A stretch of DNA of 64,000 nucleotides, from positions 62,001 through 126,000 of the forward strand of contig NZ_CP049934.1 of assembly GCF_011382965.1 (NCBI RefSeq). The letters run 5' to 3'. This stretch comes from Leucobacter insecticola. GTDB taxonomy: Bacteria; Actinomycetota; Actinomycetes; Actinomycetales; Microbacteriaceae. The notes under the pieces are model-generated. The model did not search any database. It was not told the origin of the DNA and saw only the letters and a program-made list of their open reading frames with translations. Position numbers and translations under genes: made by a program. Shown one piece after another: positions 26,889-37,131 of this stretch. How positions within the stretch are numbered: position 1 is the first letter of the stretch; each line of letters starts with the position of its first letter.

Positions 26889-27632
26889 GTGGATATTTGG
26901 GAAGAAGCGGTCGAGCGCGGCGCGCGGGCCTGCGCTGAGTCTGTCACCGCGCTCACTCGGGCGAGCGTGCCTCGCGAGGCCCTCGCCGAGTATGTTCCGC
27001 CGCGGCGCGCGTTCCTGCGAACCAAACCCGCCACGATGTTGCCCCTCGGCGAGGTATGGCGGCTCGGTGCGCTGCTGCTCGACGGCTCGGGATCCCTTTA
27101 CGGAGCAGGATCCGCGACCCGATCCGCCGAGCGTGGCCGCCCCGGCTACCAGTCAAACTCGCGCGAAGAGCGGCGAGAGATTGCGGCCGCGGCTCTTCGA
27201 GGTGGCTATCCGATCGGCACCGCCGTGAACTACGGTGCGATCCTGCTTCCCCTCGCAGAGGCCGCGCGCGCCCAGGATCCCGATTCGCCGATCGGCTTCA
27301 CCGACGGCGAGATCCGCGTGCGCTGGCGCCCGGGGGCATCCCTCGACGGCGCCCCGACGCTCGCGACCTTTCTCGCGGACCGCGTTGAACTCCTCACAGA
27401 TCCGCCCTCGGCGCGAGCTGACACCGCGAGTTTCAGTCCGCCCCTAGTGTCCCGTGTCGCAAATTCGCTTCACATATCCCGGCACTCCGGCGGCGCATCG
27501 CGTCGTTGTCGTCACTCGACGATGCAACGGCATCGCCTCACTCCTCCGCCTCGCGCTGCATCCACCGGAGTGCCGGGATCTGCAAAGCAACTTGCGACAC
27601 AGGACACTAGCGGAAGGCCTGCTCGCCGGTGA
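26889..27632 (+). CDS. Hypothetical protein whose C-terminus is encoded by a MITE
   Basis: This 247-codon frame starts at GTG. Residues 1 to about 185 look like a genuine globular domain (RAFLRTKPATMLPLGEVWRLG, then WRPGASLDGAPTLATFLADRVELL) of unknown function. From about residue 186 on, the frame reads through the MITE-like element 1b (27444-27610) and stops inside the convergent dehydrogenase gene at 27632. The tail (VSRVANSLHISRHSGGASRR) is translated repeat, so the native C-terminus was probably lost or extended by insertion. No relatives recognised. Confidence 0.55.
   Translation: MDIWEEAVERGARACAESVTALTRASVPREALAEYVPPRRAFLRTKPATMLPLGEVWRLGALLLDGSGSLYGAGSATRSAERGRPGYQSNSREERREIAAAALRGGYPIGTAVNYGAILLPLAEAARAQDPDSPIGFTDGEIRVRWRPGASLDGAPTLATFLADRVELLTDPPSARADTASFSPPLVSRVANSLHISRHSGGASRRCRHSTMQRHRLTPPPRAASTGVPGSAKQLATQDTSGRPARR
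27444..27610. mobile_element. MITE-like element 1, copy b (167 bp, CTAG flanks)
   Basis: It differs from copy a at only a handful of positions over 167 bp and has the same CTAG at both ends (27444 and 27607). TIRs read TGTCCCGTGTCGCAAATT and TGTCCTGTGTCGCAAGTT. It lies between two convergent genes and supplies the stop codon TAG of the dehydrogenase. Confidence 0.8.
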
Positions 27633-28800
27633 GAACCTGGCCCAGCACGAGCGTGTGCATCTCAACCGTGCCCTCGTAGGTGAGCACCGACTCGAGGTTG
27701 TTCTGGTGCCGGATCACGGGATACTCGAGCGAAATGCCGTTTGCGCCCAGGATCGTGCGTGAGGTGCGGCAGATCTCAATCGCCTCGCGGACATTGTTGA
27801 GCTTGCCGATGCTGACCTGCTCGGGACGGAGCTGGTTTGCGTCCTTGCGTCGCCCAAGGTGCACCGCGAGTAGGTACCCTTGATGTATTCGAGCGACATG
27901 TCGGCGAGCTTCTGCTGCGTCAGCTGGAAGGCACCAATCGGCTTGCCGAACTGGATGCGGTCGATCGAGTATTGCCGGGCCGCCTCAAGACTTGAACGCG
28001 CTGCGCCCATCGCACCCCAGACGATCCCGTAGCGGGCTTCGTTGAGGCAGGCGAGCGGCCCCTTGAGCCCGCGAGCTTCCGGCAGCATCGCCGAGGGGGG
28101 CAGACGGACCCCGTCGAGCACGAGTTCGCCGGTGGCGGAGGCGCGAAGCGACAGCTTGTGCTTAATCTCGGGGGCGGAGAAGCCGGGGTGCCAGCGGGCA
28201 CAATGAAGCCTCGGATGCCCTCTTCGGTCATCGCCCACACAACGGCCACGTCGGCGTAGGGGCATTCGAGATCCACATCTTGCGACCGTCGAGGATCCAG
28301 TCGTCGCCGTCGCGGCGGGCCTTCGTCGTCATGCTGCCGGGATCCGAACCCGCATCCGGCTCGGTCAGCCCGAAGCAACCGATCAGTTCACCCGCGGCCA
28401 TGCCCGGCAGCCACTGCTGCTTCTGTTCCTCGGATCCCCAGCGCCAGATGGCAAACATGGCGAGCGACCCCTGCACCGATACCAGCGACCGCAGCCCCGA
28501 GTCGGTTGCCTCAAGCTCAAGGCAGGCGATGCCGTATTCGGTCGCCGTCATGCCGGCGCAGCCATAGCCTTCGAGGTGCATTCCGAGAAGGCCGAGCGAG
28601 CCGAGTTCTTTGGTGAGTTCGCGAATGTTCGGGATCTCCCCCTTCTCGAACCACTCCGCGATGTGCGGTTCGACGCTCTTATCGAGCATCTGGCGCACGG
28701 AGGCGCGAATCATCTTTTCGTCCTCGGTGAGGAGGTCGTCGAGGGAGGCGGGATCCGCGGGGTTCAGCGCGGGAAGTTTTGTGGGATCGAACTGGCTCAT
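27607..28800 (-). CDS. Glutaryl-CoA dehydrogenase-like acyl-CoA dehydrogenase, three frame breaks in this sequence
   Basis: The readable parts cover the whole family length (398 residues after correction). The middle has RYGIVWGAMGAARSSLEAAR and the end has LTYEGTVEMHTLVLGQ, with the active-site glutamate of the YEGT motif, both typical of glutaryl-CoA dehydrogenases. Frames break near 28260, 28185 and 27870, each consistent with one lost base in a C or G run. If real, this is a pseudogene; the matching pattern elsewhere favours sequence error. The start at 28800 has AGGAG seven bases upstream. The TAG stop lies in the CTAG bordering the MITE. It lies 100 bp downstream of the ETF operon, whose flavoproteins could accept its electrons. 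Confidence 0.72.
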
Positions 28801-28903
28801 CATTCCACTCCTGATGTCTGGGGTTGGTGCCGCACCGCTGGCTACGAAGCGCAGCTCCCCCAAACCGTAACATTTCCGGCCGCGGAGGAATTGTCACTTT
28901 TGC

Positions 28904-30559
28904 CTAGCGGTTGCTGACCTTACCGGTCAAAGATGCTATTGGGGCGAGAATCAGTGGCCGCGCAAGGAACACCGCGGCAACGGTCACGAAGATCCCACCG
29001 GCGAACCACCAGAAGCCGACCCAGTTGAGCGCATCGCTGCCCGCAAACATGTGGTTGAGGTTGCGAAGCGCGCCGGTCGACAGCACGAGGAAGACGTGGA
29101 TCAGGATGAACAGCACGAAGAACAGCATCGTCGGGAAGTGGATCGCCCGAGCCACAGGCGCCGGGTAGATCTTGTTCAGCTTCTCGGCTTTCCCCGGCCA
29201 CCATTCGCTCATGCGCACGCCCGTAAGGATCGCAAGCGGCGCAGCAACGAACACGACCAGGAAGTACATCAGCTGTTGCAGCGAGTTGTAATTCACCCAG
29301 CCATTCTCGGTCGGCCAGTCAAGCGTCAGATACTGCAGCAGCGCCGAAGCGGCATTGGGAAAAACCTCCCACGAGGTCGGCACAATGCGTGCCCAATGGC
29401 CCGACACAAACAGCAGCACGATGAACACGACACCGTTCAGCATCCACAGCAAATCGAGCGACGTGTGCAGCCAGAGGTTGATGCTGATCTTCTTGCCGCC
29501 CTTTTTGGGGGTCCAGAATGCGGGTGGCTTCTGCTGCTGCCGCACCTGCAACCCCGAGCGAATGATGAGCACCATCAGGAAAATGTTGAGGAAGTGAGTC
29601 CAGCGCGCCCAGGCTGGGAAGCCCGGCTCGGCCACGTCGGGAATGCGGTACTCGCCCGGGTACTTCTCGACGAACTCCGGCACACCCGGCAGCGTGGTCA
29701 CTCCGCGGGCTGCAAGCACGACGACGCCGGCTGCGATGATCGCGCCAATGACGCCCCACACGCCCCACTTCACCCACTGCGTCAGCGGACGCGATCCGAT
29801 CATGCGCGGCTCACGCACCGGTTTCGCCGGTTTCGCAGGTGTTGCCGGTGTTGCCGGTGTCTGAGCCGCCGGGGCAGAGGCGGCAGCAGGCTCTGTTGCT
29901 GCCGGAGTCGCAGCGGGCGCTTCGCCCACTCCGTCAGGAGCGACGGCGGCAGATTCCCTCGGAACGACGGGAGAGACAGACGCAGCTTCCTCCGGAATGA
30001 CTGGAGGGGATGCAGCGACGACACGCTGCACCGTGGCGGTCTCGGCGATTGGCCAGGGATCCCCACCCGCAACACGCGGCAGTCCACGGCGCAGGGGCAC
30101 TTCTTCGGACACCGTCTCGACGGCAACGCCCTGTTGGGTCGAGGGCGGAGCGGCGGGGACGGTGGCGTCAGCGGGCTTGATTTCGACTCGCTCCACTCGC
30201 TCAATCGGCGGCGTGGGGACGGCAGGGGCGGGAGCGTCTTGAGTATCCGTGGTTTCGACGCGCTCCGCTTGCTCAATCGACGGGGTGGCGTTGGGCCACG
30301 GCTCACCACCTGCCACGCGAGGCAGGCCACGCCGCAACGTTACCGCTGGGCCGACAGCTGGGGCCACCGCTGCGATGCCGTCTTGAGTATCTGTGATTTC
30401 GACTTGCTCCGCTTGCTCAATCAACGGAACGGGAGCGTCCTGAGCGGGCACGGTTTCGACGCGCTCCGCTTGCTCAATCGACGGAATGACACTGGGCCAC
30501 GGCTCGCCACCCGCGACGCGAGGCAGGCCCCGCCGAATGGTCCGCTGGTAAGTCGCCAC
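28904..30559 (-). CDS. Cytochrome b/b6-like membrane protein with repeat-derived N-terminal extension
   Basis: The 551-residue protein's C-terminal 300 residues form a cytochrome b-like membrane domain with about five helices and histidines placed for haem (e.g. [40 protein letters not shown]). The N-terminal 230 residues are disordered and built of repeats. [10 protein letters not shown][ED]PWP occurs three times (from residues 9, 76 and 157). Between them are units such as [10 protein letters not shown] (27, 94), [10 protein letters not shown] (46) and [10 protein letters not shown] (118), whose DNA matches intergenic repeat family A. It ends the acd-etfB-etfA operon (4-bp gap to etfA) and is the likely membrane electron acceptor or quinone link for ETF. 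Confidence 0.72.
   Translation of the reverse strand: MATYQRTIRRGLPRVAGGEPWPSVIPSIEQAERVETVPAQDAPVPLIEQAEQVEITDTQDGIAAVAPAVGPAVTLRRGLPRVAGGEPWPNATPSIEQAERVETTDTQDAPAPAVPTPPIERVERVEIKPADATVPAAPPSTQQGVAVETVSEEVPLRRGLPRVAGGDPWPIAETATVQRVVAASPPVIPEEAASVSPVVPRESAAVAPDGVGEAPAATPAATEPAAASAPAAQTPATPATPAKPAKPVREPRMIGSRPLTQWVKWGVWGVIGAIIAAGVVVLAARGVTTLPGVPEFVEKYPGEYRIPDVAEPGFPAWARWTHFLNIFLMVLIIRSGLQVRQQQKPPAFWTPKKGGKKISINLWLHTSLDLLWMLNGVVFIVLLFVSGHWARIVPTSWEVFPNAASALLQYLTLDWPTENGWVNYNSLQQLMYFLVVFVAAPLAILTGVRMSEWWPGKAEKLNKIYPAPVARAIHFPTMLFFVLFILIHVFLVLSTGALRNLNHMFAGSDALNWVGFWWFAGGIFVTVAAVFLARPLILAPIASLTGKVSNR
30178..30484. repeat. Four family A repeat units inside a coding sequence
   Basis: Units at 30178-30212, 30251-30284, 30394-30427 and 30452-30484 carry the A pattern (TTTCGACKCGCTCC...GCTCAATCGACGG and variants). 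They are read in the same frame on the minus strand each time, giving the [12 protein letters not shown] peptide. Confidence 0.75.
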
Positions 30560-30563
30560 GAGC

Positions 30564-31526
30564 TTACGCCTTTGCTTTCTCGATCTCAGTAATCAGCTGT
30601 GGCACGACAGTAAAGAGATCCCCGACGATGCCAAAATCGGCGATGCCGAAGATCGGCGAATCGCCATCCTTGTTGATCGCCACGATCGTTTTTGCGGTTT
30701 GCATGCCGGCGAGGTGCTGGATCGCTCCCGAGATCCCGAGCGCAATGTAGAGGTTCGGCGATACCTGCACCCCGGTCTGTCCCACCTGGAATGACTGCGG
30801 CACAAAACCGGCATCGACGGCAGCGCGGGAGGCACCGACTGCCGCACCCAGCGCATCGGCAAGCTGCTCCACGAGCTCGAACTTTTCTTTGGAGCCGAGC
30901 CCACGCCCACCCGAAACCACTTTGGCGGCGCCACGAAGCTCTGGCCGTTCGCCACCGCTTTCGGCGACCTCGACGGTTCCCAGAGTCGCGGCGGGTTTAC
31001 CACTTGCAGTGACCGTCAGCTCAACGATGTTTGCGGGCTGAGCGGCCGCACGCGCCTCGATGACGCCCTGCCGCACGGCAATCACCGGCGCACCCCAGGT
31101 TACGGCAGACGAGACGTTGTACGCCCCGCCGTAAGAGGAGTTGCTCGCGATTATCCCCCGATCGTCACGAGCAACATCTATTGCGTCCACGATCAACCCT
31201 GAACGTGTACGGGCGGCGAATCGCGCTGCGGCTTCGCGCCCCTCAACGGAGTGAGAGACGAGGATCGCGTCGGGCTGCACGAGGGCGGCCGCGGCGGCGA
31301 GCGCGTCCGTTATCGCAAGCGTAAGCGTGGCGGCGGGCTCCGCGCGCAGCACGGTAGTTGCGCCCAGTTCGGCCGCGGCCGCCGCGGCGGCCTCGCTTCC
31401 GAGCACCAGCGCGACGGGTGTACCGACCGCTGCAGCCGCGCCCAACAGCGCAGCCGAGGACTTTGCGAGGTGCCCCTCGGCGGTGGTGTCGAGCAGCACC
31501 AAAATTGAATCAGCAGCAAAACTCAT
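30564..31526 (-). CDS. etfA: Electron transfer flavoprotein alpha subunit
   Basis: The 320-residue protein binds FAD. Its C-terminal domain holds the [25 protein letters not shown] start and the FAD signature [20 protein letters not shown], followed by [20 protein letters not shown]. With EtfB it carries electrons from acyl-CoA dehydrogenases to a membrane acceptor. It follows etfB by 14 bp and precedes the cytochrome b-like gene by 4 bp. Confidence 0.93.
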   Translation of the reverse strand: MSFAADSILVLLDTTAEGHLAKSSAALLGAAAAVGTPVALVLGSEAAAAAAAELGATTVLRAEPAATLTLAITDALAAAAALVQPDAILVSHSVEGREAAARFAARTRSGLIVDAIDVARDDRGIIASNSSYGGAYNVSSAVTWGAPVIAVRQGVIEARAAAQPANIVELTVTASGKPAATLGTVEVAESGGERPELRGAAKVVSGGRGLGSKEKFELVEQLADALGAAVGASRAAVDAGFVPQSFQVGQTGVQVSPNLYIALGISGAIQHLAGMQTAKTIVAINKDGDSPIFGIADFGIVGDLFTVVPQLITEIEKAKA

Positions 31527-31540
31527 GTCTGTGCCCCTCC

Positions 31541-32317
31541 CTACACCAGGTGGTTCTTGACCAGGAAGGCAGCCAGCTGCGCAGCAGCATCGCCCTCGTC
31601 GGTAATCTTGATTCCGGCAGCGCGGGGTGGCCGCTGGGTGATCCCGAGCATGATCGCCCGTGAGGCAGACATGTCTTCGGCGTCGATCCCGAGGTCTGCG
31701 AGTGAAAGCACCTCAAGTGGCTTCTTCTTCGCCGCCATGATCCCCTTGAAGTTTGGGAAGCGGGCGTCGGGGAGCGCCTCGGTCACCGAGACGACGGCCG
31801 GCAACGGCGCAGAGACCTGCACCGTCGCATCATCCGAGGCGCGCACTCCCGAGACACCGTCGGCCGAAATCTTAACCTCGCTCAGGTTGGTGATGTTTGG
31901 CACGTCAAGCAACTCGGCGATCATCGCAGGCAACACGCCACCCATACCATCGGTTGACTGGTTGCCCGCGATGATCAGATCGAAGCCGGTGCGCTTGAGA
32001 GCTGCCGCGATCACCTCTGCCGTGAGCCCGAGATCTGCGCCTGTGAGCCCCTCGTCGACGACGTGCGTGGCCGATCCTGCTCCCATTGCGAGGCATTTGC
32101 GAATCGAAGCCGTCGCCCCCTCGGGCGCAACGGTCAGCACGGATACCTCAGTGCCCTCGTTAGCCTCGGCGTAGGTCAACGCCACCTCGAGAGCACGCTC
32201 GTTGATCTCATCCGTGACGTTTTCCGATGCACCGCGCTCAGCCAAACCCGTCTCCAGGTTCAAGGTGCGTTCTCCGTAGGTGTCAGGCACTTCTTTGACG
32301 AGTACGGCGATCTTCAT
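31541..32317 (-). CDS. etfB: Electron transfer flavoprotein beta subunit
   Basis: The 258-residue protein has the N-terminal start [12 protein letters not shown] and the central [36 protein letters not shown] segment that binds AMP in group I ETFs. It is placed between acyl-CoA dehydrogenase and etfA in one operon, with 51 bp upstream. Confidence 0.93.
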   Translation of the reverse strand: MKIAVLVKEVPDTYGERTLNLETGLAERGASENVTDEINERALEVALTYAEANEGTEVSVLTVAPEGATASIRKCLAMGAGSATHVVDEGLTGADLGLTAEVIAAALKRTGFDLIIAGNQSTDGMGGVLPAMIAELLDVPNITNLSEVKISADGVSGVRASDDATVQVSAPLPAVVSVTEALPDARFPNFKGIMAAKKKPLEVLSLADLGIDAEDMSASRAIMLGITQRPPRAAGIKITDEGDAAAQLAAFLVKNHLV

Positions 32318-32368
32318 TGATGGGCTCCACCCTCACTCATGCGTATTGGATTGTCGTTTTTCCGAATG

Positions 32369-33535
32369 TCACTTGCGGCCGGTGACGGCGCGCGCAACAA
32401 TCTCGCGCATCACTTCGTTGGTACCGCCGTAAATCCGGTGGACCCGAGCGTCAAGGAACGCGCGAGCAATCGGGTACTCCATAATGTACCCGTATCCCCC
32501 ATGCAGTTGCACACCCTGGTCGAGAATCTCCCATTCGCGTTCGGTGCACCAGAACTTCACTTTGGCCGCTTCTTCGGGGCTGAGCTGCCCCTTCTCGTAG
32601 AGTTTCATGGCCCGATCGATGAAGGCCCACATCACGTCAACGGTGGTCGCCATGTCTGCGAGACGGAACCGCGTGTTCTGGAAATCAGCGACCGGCTGCC
32701 CGAATGCCTCGCGGCTCTTCGTGTAGTCGAGGGTCCACTCGAGCGCCGCCTGGCCGACCGCCGCGCCCGCGACGCCGATGGAAAGACGTTCGAGCGGCAG
32801 GTTCTTCATCAACTGGACGAAGCCGTGACCTTCAGCCCCACCGATCAGGTTCTCTTCGGGCACGAAGACGTCGGTAAAGCTCAGCTCCGCGGTGTCGTGA
32901 CCTTGGAAGCCCATCTTGTGCAGGGTTTTGCTCTGGTCGAAGCCGTCCATACCCTTTTCGATGACGATCAGGCTGAATGCGTCGGGGCGGTTCCCCTCGC
33001 CGGTCTTCACGAACGTCACGATCATGTCAGCGGTCTTGCCGCTTGAAATAAAGGTCTTTGCGCCGTTGACGATGTAGCCGCCGTCAACCTTCTTCGCGGT
33101 CGTCATCACCGCCCGCAGGTCACTTCCCGCACCTGGCTCTGTCATTGCGAGCGCGCCGAGGATTTCACCAGTCGCCATGCCCGGGAGGTACTTCTGCTTC
33201 TGCGCATCGGTACCGAAGTGGGCGATGTAGGGGATCGCCAAGTCGTCTTGAATGCCCGCGGCTCCGGCGAGTGAGGATCCCGCCCCCGCACGAATCAGCT
33301 CTTCCATGACGACGCTGCGGAAACGATAGTCCATCAGCATTCCCGCGCCGCCGAACTCCTCGGGCACCGAGAGCCCGATGATGCCGTGCTCGCCCGCTGC
33401 CAGCATGGTGGCACGATCGACTTCGCCGTCTTCGTCCCACTGCCGCTGCTTCTCAGGCGTCACGTACCGCTTGATAAATTCTTTGACCATCTCGCGAAAC
33501 GCGTCGTGATCCTCATTAAAAATGTCGCGCTGCAT
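32369..33535 (-). CDS. Acyl-CoA dehydrogenase
   Basis: The 388-residue flavoenzyme oxidises acyl-CoA to enoyl-CoA. It carries both family signatures: ALAMTEPGAGSDLRAV and the C-terminal QLHGGYGYIMEYPIARAFLDARV, together with the ending IYGGTNEVMREIVAR. The acid residue expected as catalytic base is present in the GGTNE turn (glutamate of IYGGTNE). First gene of the acd-etfB-etfA-cytochrome b-like cluster; electrons pass to EtfAB. Chain-length preference cannot be read from sequence. Confidence 0.9.
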   Translation of the reverse strand: MQRDIFNEDHDAFREMVKEFIKRYVTPEKQRQWDEDGEVDRATMLAAGEHGIIGLSVPEEFGGAGMLMDYRFRSVVMEELIRAGAGSSLAGAAGIQDDLAIPYIAHFGTDAQKQKYLPGMATGEILGALAMTEPGAGSDLRAVMTTAKKVDGGYIVNGAKTFISSGKTADMIVTFVKTGEGNRPDAFSLIVIEKGMDGFDQSKTLHKMGFQGHDTAELSFTDVFVPEENLIGGAEGHGFVQLMKNLPLERLSIGVAGAAVGQAALEWTLDYTKSREAFGQPVADFQNTRFRLADMATTVDVMWAFIDRAMKLYEKGQLSPEEAAKVKFWCTEREWEILDQGVQLHGGYGYIMEYPIARAFLDARVHRIYGGTNEVMREIVARAVTGRK

Positions 33536-33705
33536 TGCACTTCCTTCCGCTCTTCAATTCACACTACCCATTATGGGTTGTCTCCGAACTGAGCGCTGGT
33601 GGAGTGTGTGGTATCTACAAACAGGCGCGTCCGCAGGCCGCTCCCCCGGTTTAGGTTCAAACAGAATCACGGCAACGCTATGCAGGATAAAGGTTTGGGA
33701 ATGAG

Positions 33706-33778
33706 TGCCCTGGAGAGGAATCGAACCTCCGACACCTTCTTTAGGAGAGAAGTGCTCTATCCACTGAGCTACCAAGGC
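33706..33778 (-). tRNA. tRNA-Arg (CCT)
   Basis: The 73-nt cloverleaf has acceptor arms GCCTTGG and CCAGGGC and discriminator A. The anticodon stem CTTCT/AGAAG encloses loop CTCCTAA, so the anticodon is CCT (reads AGG). T-arm GGAGG-TTCGATT-CCTCT. No encoded CCA. Confidence 0.92.
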
Positions 33779-33827
33779 GGGGGCCGCATTTGCGACCCCT
33801 GAGAGTCTAGCGCACGGCTGCGCACTG

Positions 33828-33907
33828 TCGAGAACGCAGTATCTCGACGAGAAGCCAGCGCCCGTGCGTCGGTAGGGTGCATTCTCGTCGAGATAGTGCA
33901 TTCTCGA
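33828..33907. repeat. Family E imperfect palindrome (80 bp)
   Basis: Two 26-bp arms with two mismatches, based on TATCTCGACGAGAA, flank a 28-nt centre. It lies just past tRNA-Arg. Only one copy is in the window. Confidence 0.55.
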
Positions 33908-33926
33908 CGAGGAACAGGAGAGAGCA

Positions 33927-33962
33927 GCAAAAAAGCCCGGCTCGCAAAAGCGAACCGGGCTT
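33927..33962 (-). terminator. Intrinsic terminator of the NlpC/P60 gene
   Basis: On the minus strand, AAGCCCGGTTCGC-TTTT-GCGAGCCGGGCTT is followed by TTTTTT, a strong rho-independent stop 16 bp after the stop codon. Confidence 0.88.
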
Positions 33963-33977
33963 CACAGCTTAAGCCTG

Positions 33978-34670
33978 TTACCCCTTGTACACGGCAACGT
34001 GCTGGCCAGGGAAGACCAAAATGTCTCCGGGGAGGAAGGACCCATCAGCCACTACCACGCCACCAAGGTTGGTGTATTCATACACCTGCGTGCCAAGATC
34101 TCCGGCCGGGTGTCCGGCTGCGCGAAGGGAGTGCTCCACGAGAGCGGTGCAGTCCTGATTCACACCAAGTTCACTCAAAGCCTGGGCAACGATCGCGTCT
34201 CCGTTAGTGAAGCGAACGACAGTGAGGCCTGACTCGCCAGCGGGCGCAATAGGCCCAAGACGTGTCGTACCGCCCCATCCGCCGTGCACAGCAACACCTG
34301 AGCCGATGGGGGCTGAGGTACGAGCGCGGTTTTGCTCAGCTGCCTTAGAAGCGGCAGCGGCAGCAGCAGCTTCTGCGTCCGCCTTTTCCTGAGCGAGAAT
34401 GGCTGAATCAACTTCACCGCTGGGAGCATCCAAAGGCAGAACCAGATCAGCAGCGACCACCGTGTCCAGGGTCTGAGTATTGGTAATGAATCCATCAGGC
34501 ACAGTACCGTCATCGGGAATGACGGCGTAGGCCGGGATCGAGAAAACGCCGACCATGCCGAGGCTGATGACGGCAGCACCAGTCATCTGAGCAAAGCGCT
34601 TCACCTTTACCGAAGTAGGTTTCGACGAGCCGAGTGTTACCGCTACTTCAGTACTGGGGTTGTAAGCCAC
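33978..34670 (-). CDS. Secreted NlpC/P60-family cell-wall hydrolase
   Basis: The 230-residue protein starts with a basic stretch and a signal/anchor helix (about 28-50). A linker with an Ala-rich coiled coil (about 88-115) precedes the C-terminal catalytic domain. The nucleophile lies in QDCTALVEHSL (Cys174) and the histidine in HVAVYKG (His224). The enzyme is expected to cleave peptide stems of peptidoglycan. The catalytic domain is short and lies at the very end, as in related actinobacterial NlpC/P60 proteins. The start codon is GTG. An MtrA-like direct repeat sits upstream. Confidence 0.82.
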   Translation of the reverse strand: MAYNPSTEVAVTLGSSKPTSVKVKRFAQMTGAAVISLGMVGVFSIPAYAVIPDDGTVPDGFITNTQTLDTVVAADLVLPLDAPSGEVDSAILAQEKADAEAAAAAAASKAAEQNRARTSAPIGSGVAVHGGWGGTTRLGPIAPAGESGLTVVRFTNGDAIVAQALSELGVNQDCTALVEHSLRAAGHPAGDLGTQVYEYTNLGGVVVADGSFLPGDILVFPGQHVAVYKG

Positions 34671-34762
34671 GAGTTACTCTGCCTAACGTTTTCGATCTGT
34701 GTACAAGCAACAGCGGCCCCTGTGAGCCGCGACTTTTTAAGAGTAGCCGAATATCACGAGAA

Positions 34763-34779
34763 TGTCACGCTCAGGTCAC
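34763..34779 (-). promoter_or_regulatory. MtrA-like direct repeat upstream of the NlpC/P60 gene
   Basis: On the minus strand GTGACC-TGAGC-GTGACA matches the GTNACC-N5-GTNACC pattern reported for MtrA in Streptomyces. A TACTCT element 17 bp after GTGACA could be a -10. About 100 bp upstream of the start codon. Confidence 0.4.
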
Positions 34780-34867
34780 AACTGCCACGAACTCGGCGGG
34801 AATTCAACAAGTTTCAATGTTACTTGAAGGTTCGATTCTCTCGATATCGAGAGAACTCGTTGCTTTC

Positions 34868-34926
34868 TTGGTTTTGACTCGCTGCGCTCACTCAACCGGC
34901 GGGGGCTGCGCTCACTCAACCGGCGA
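34868..34926. repeat. Family A repeat, tandem units
   Basis: TTGGTTTTGACTCGCTGCGC with CTCACTCAACCGGCGG followed by a second partial unit GCTGCGCTCACTCAACCGGC. Located just downstream of the gdhA stop. Confidence 0.65.
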
Positions 34927-34934
34927 CGGCTGTG

Positions 34935-36305
<1,371 letters not shown>

Positions 36306-36355
36306 TCAACTCCATCGTGATCCGCGCAAAAGCTGTTGGCAGCGCGAGAGATGTC

Positions 36356-37048
36356 TCAGGGTGAGACGAAAATATGTGCGGCGATCTCCGTCGGAAGTTC
36401 AATCGCCTCTGGGTAGCCTTCGGCTTCAATGTGCACGAAGTCTCCCCGCTTCATGAAAGCCGCGGTGTTTCCGGGCTTCACTCCGGCAGTGGCGAGCTGG
36501 CTCAGCAGCTCGGGATCTACCTGAGCGGGTTCTGCAAGACGGCGGATCCGCGCTGTGACCGTGCGCTCCGGGTCGACGAGCAGCTCACCGATCCCCACAA
36601 CTTCTGATTGGAAGGATCCTGCAACTCTGGAACCAAGATCCTCAAGCCCCGGGATCGGGTTTCCGTATGGCGACTCCGTCGGGTGGTCGAGAATGCTCAG
36701 AAGTTTTCGCTCGACCCTCTCGCTCATGACATGCTCCCAACGGCACGCCTCCTCGTGAACATACTCCCACTCGAGTCCGATCACATCGGCGAGCAAACGC
36801 TCGGCAAGACGGTGTTTGCGCATCACATTCACGGACTTGGTACGACCCTCAGGCGTGAGTTCCAAGCGGCGATCATCGGTCACCACAACGAGGCCGTCAC
36901 GCTCCATACGTCCAACGGTCTGGGAAACGGTCGGGCCTGAGTGATTGAGACGCTCAGAGATTCGGGCGCGCAGAGGGACGATGCCCTCTTCCTCAAGCTC
37001 AAGGATCGTTCGAAGATACATCTCCGTCGTATCGATCAGATCCGCCAT
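36356..37048 (-). CDS. DtxR/IdeR-family metal-dependent transcriptional regulator
   Basis: The 230-residue protein begins with the DtxR winged helix (IDTTEMYLRTILELEEEGI, with RISERLNHSGPTVSQTVGRMERDGLV). The metal-binding part contains EEACRWEHVMSERVERKL, including the Cys ligand typical of iron-responsive DtxR/IdeR. The C-terminal SH3-like domain is present, so it is of the long type. Start taken at 37048 (MADLID), six bases after AAAGG; 37054 is an alternative. It likely represses iron-uptake genes with Fe2+; an iron-box-like site is at 56254. Confidence 0.87.
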   Translation of the reverse strand: MADLIDTTEMYLRTILELEEEGIVPLRARISERLNHSGPTVSQTVGRMERDGLVVVTDDRRLELTPEGRTKSVNVMRKHRLAERLLADVIGLEWEYVHEEACRWEHVMSERVERKLLSILDHPTESPYGNPIPGLEDLGSRVAGSFQSEVVGIGELLVDPERTVTARIRRLAEPAQVDPELLSQLATAGVKPGNTAAFMKRGDFVHIEAEGYPEAIELPTEIAAHIFVSP

Positions 37049-37131
37049 CGCCATCCTTTCCCGTCCTTATGACTGTCCCAGCCTACCGCCCGCGTCAAGC
37101 CGGCAGGTCACACGCCGTTAGAATATCTCTC

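Noticed and set aside
28911..30592. Long plus-strand frames opposite the cytochrome b-like gene
   Set aside because: They are antisense shadows of a high-GC gene, rich in Arg/His, with no domain or ribosome site.
34671..34860. c-di-AMP (ydaO-type) riboswitch before the NlpC/P60 gene
   Set aside because: Such leaders often precede these genes in actinobacteria, but I could not match the conserved blocks here.
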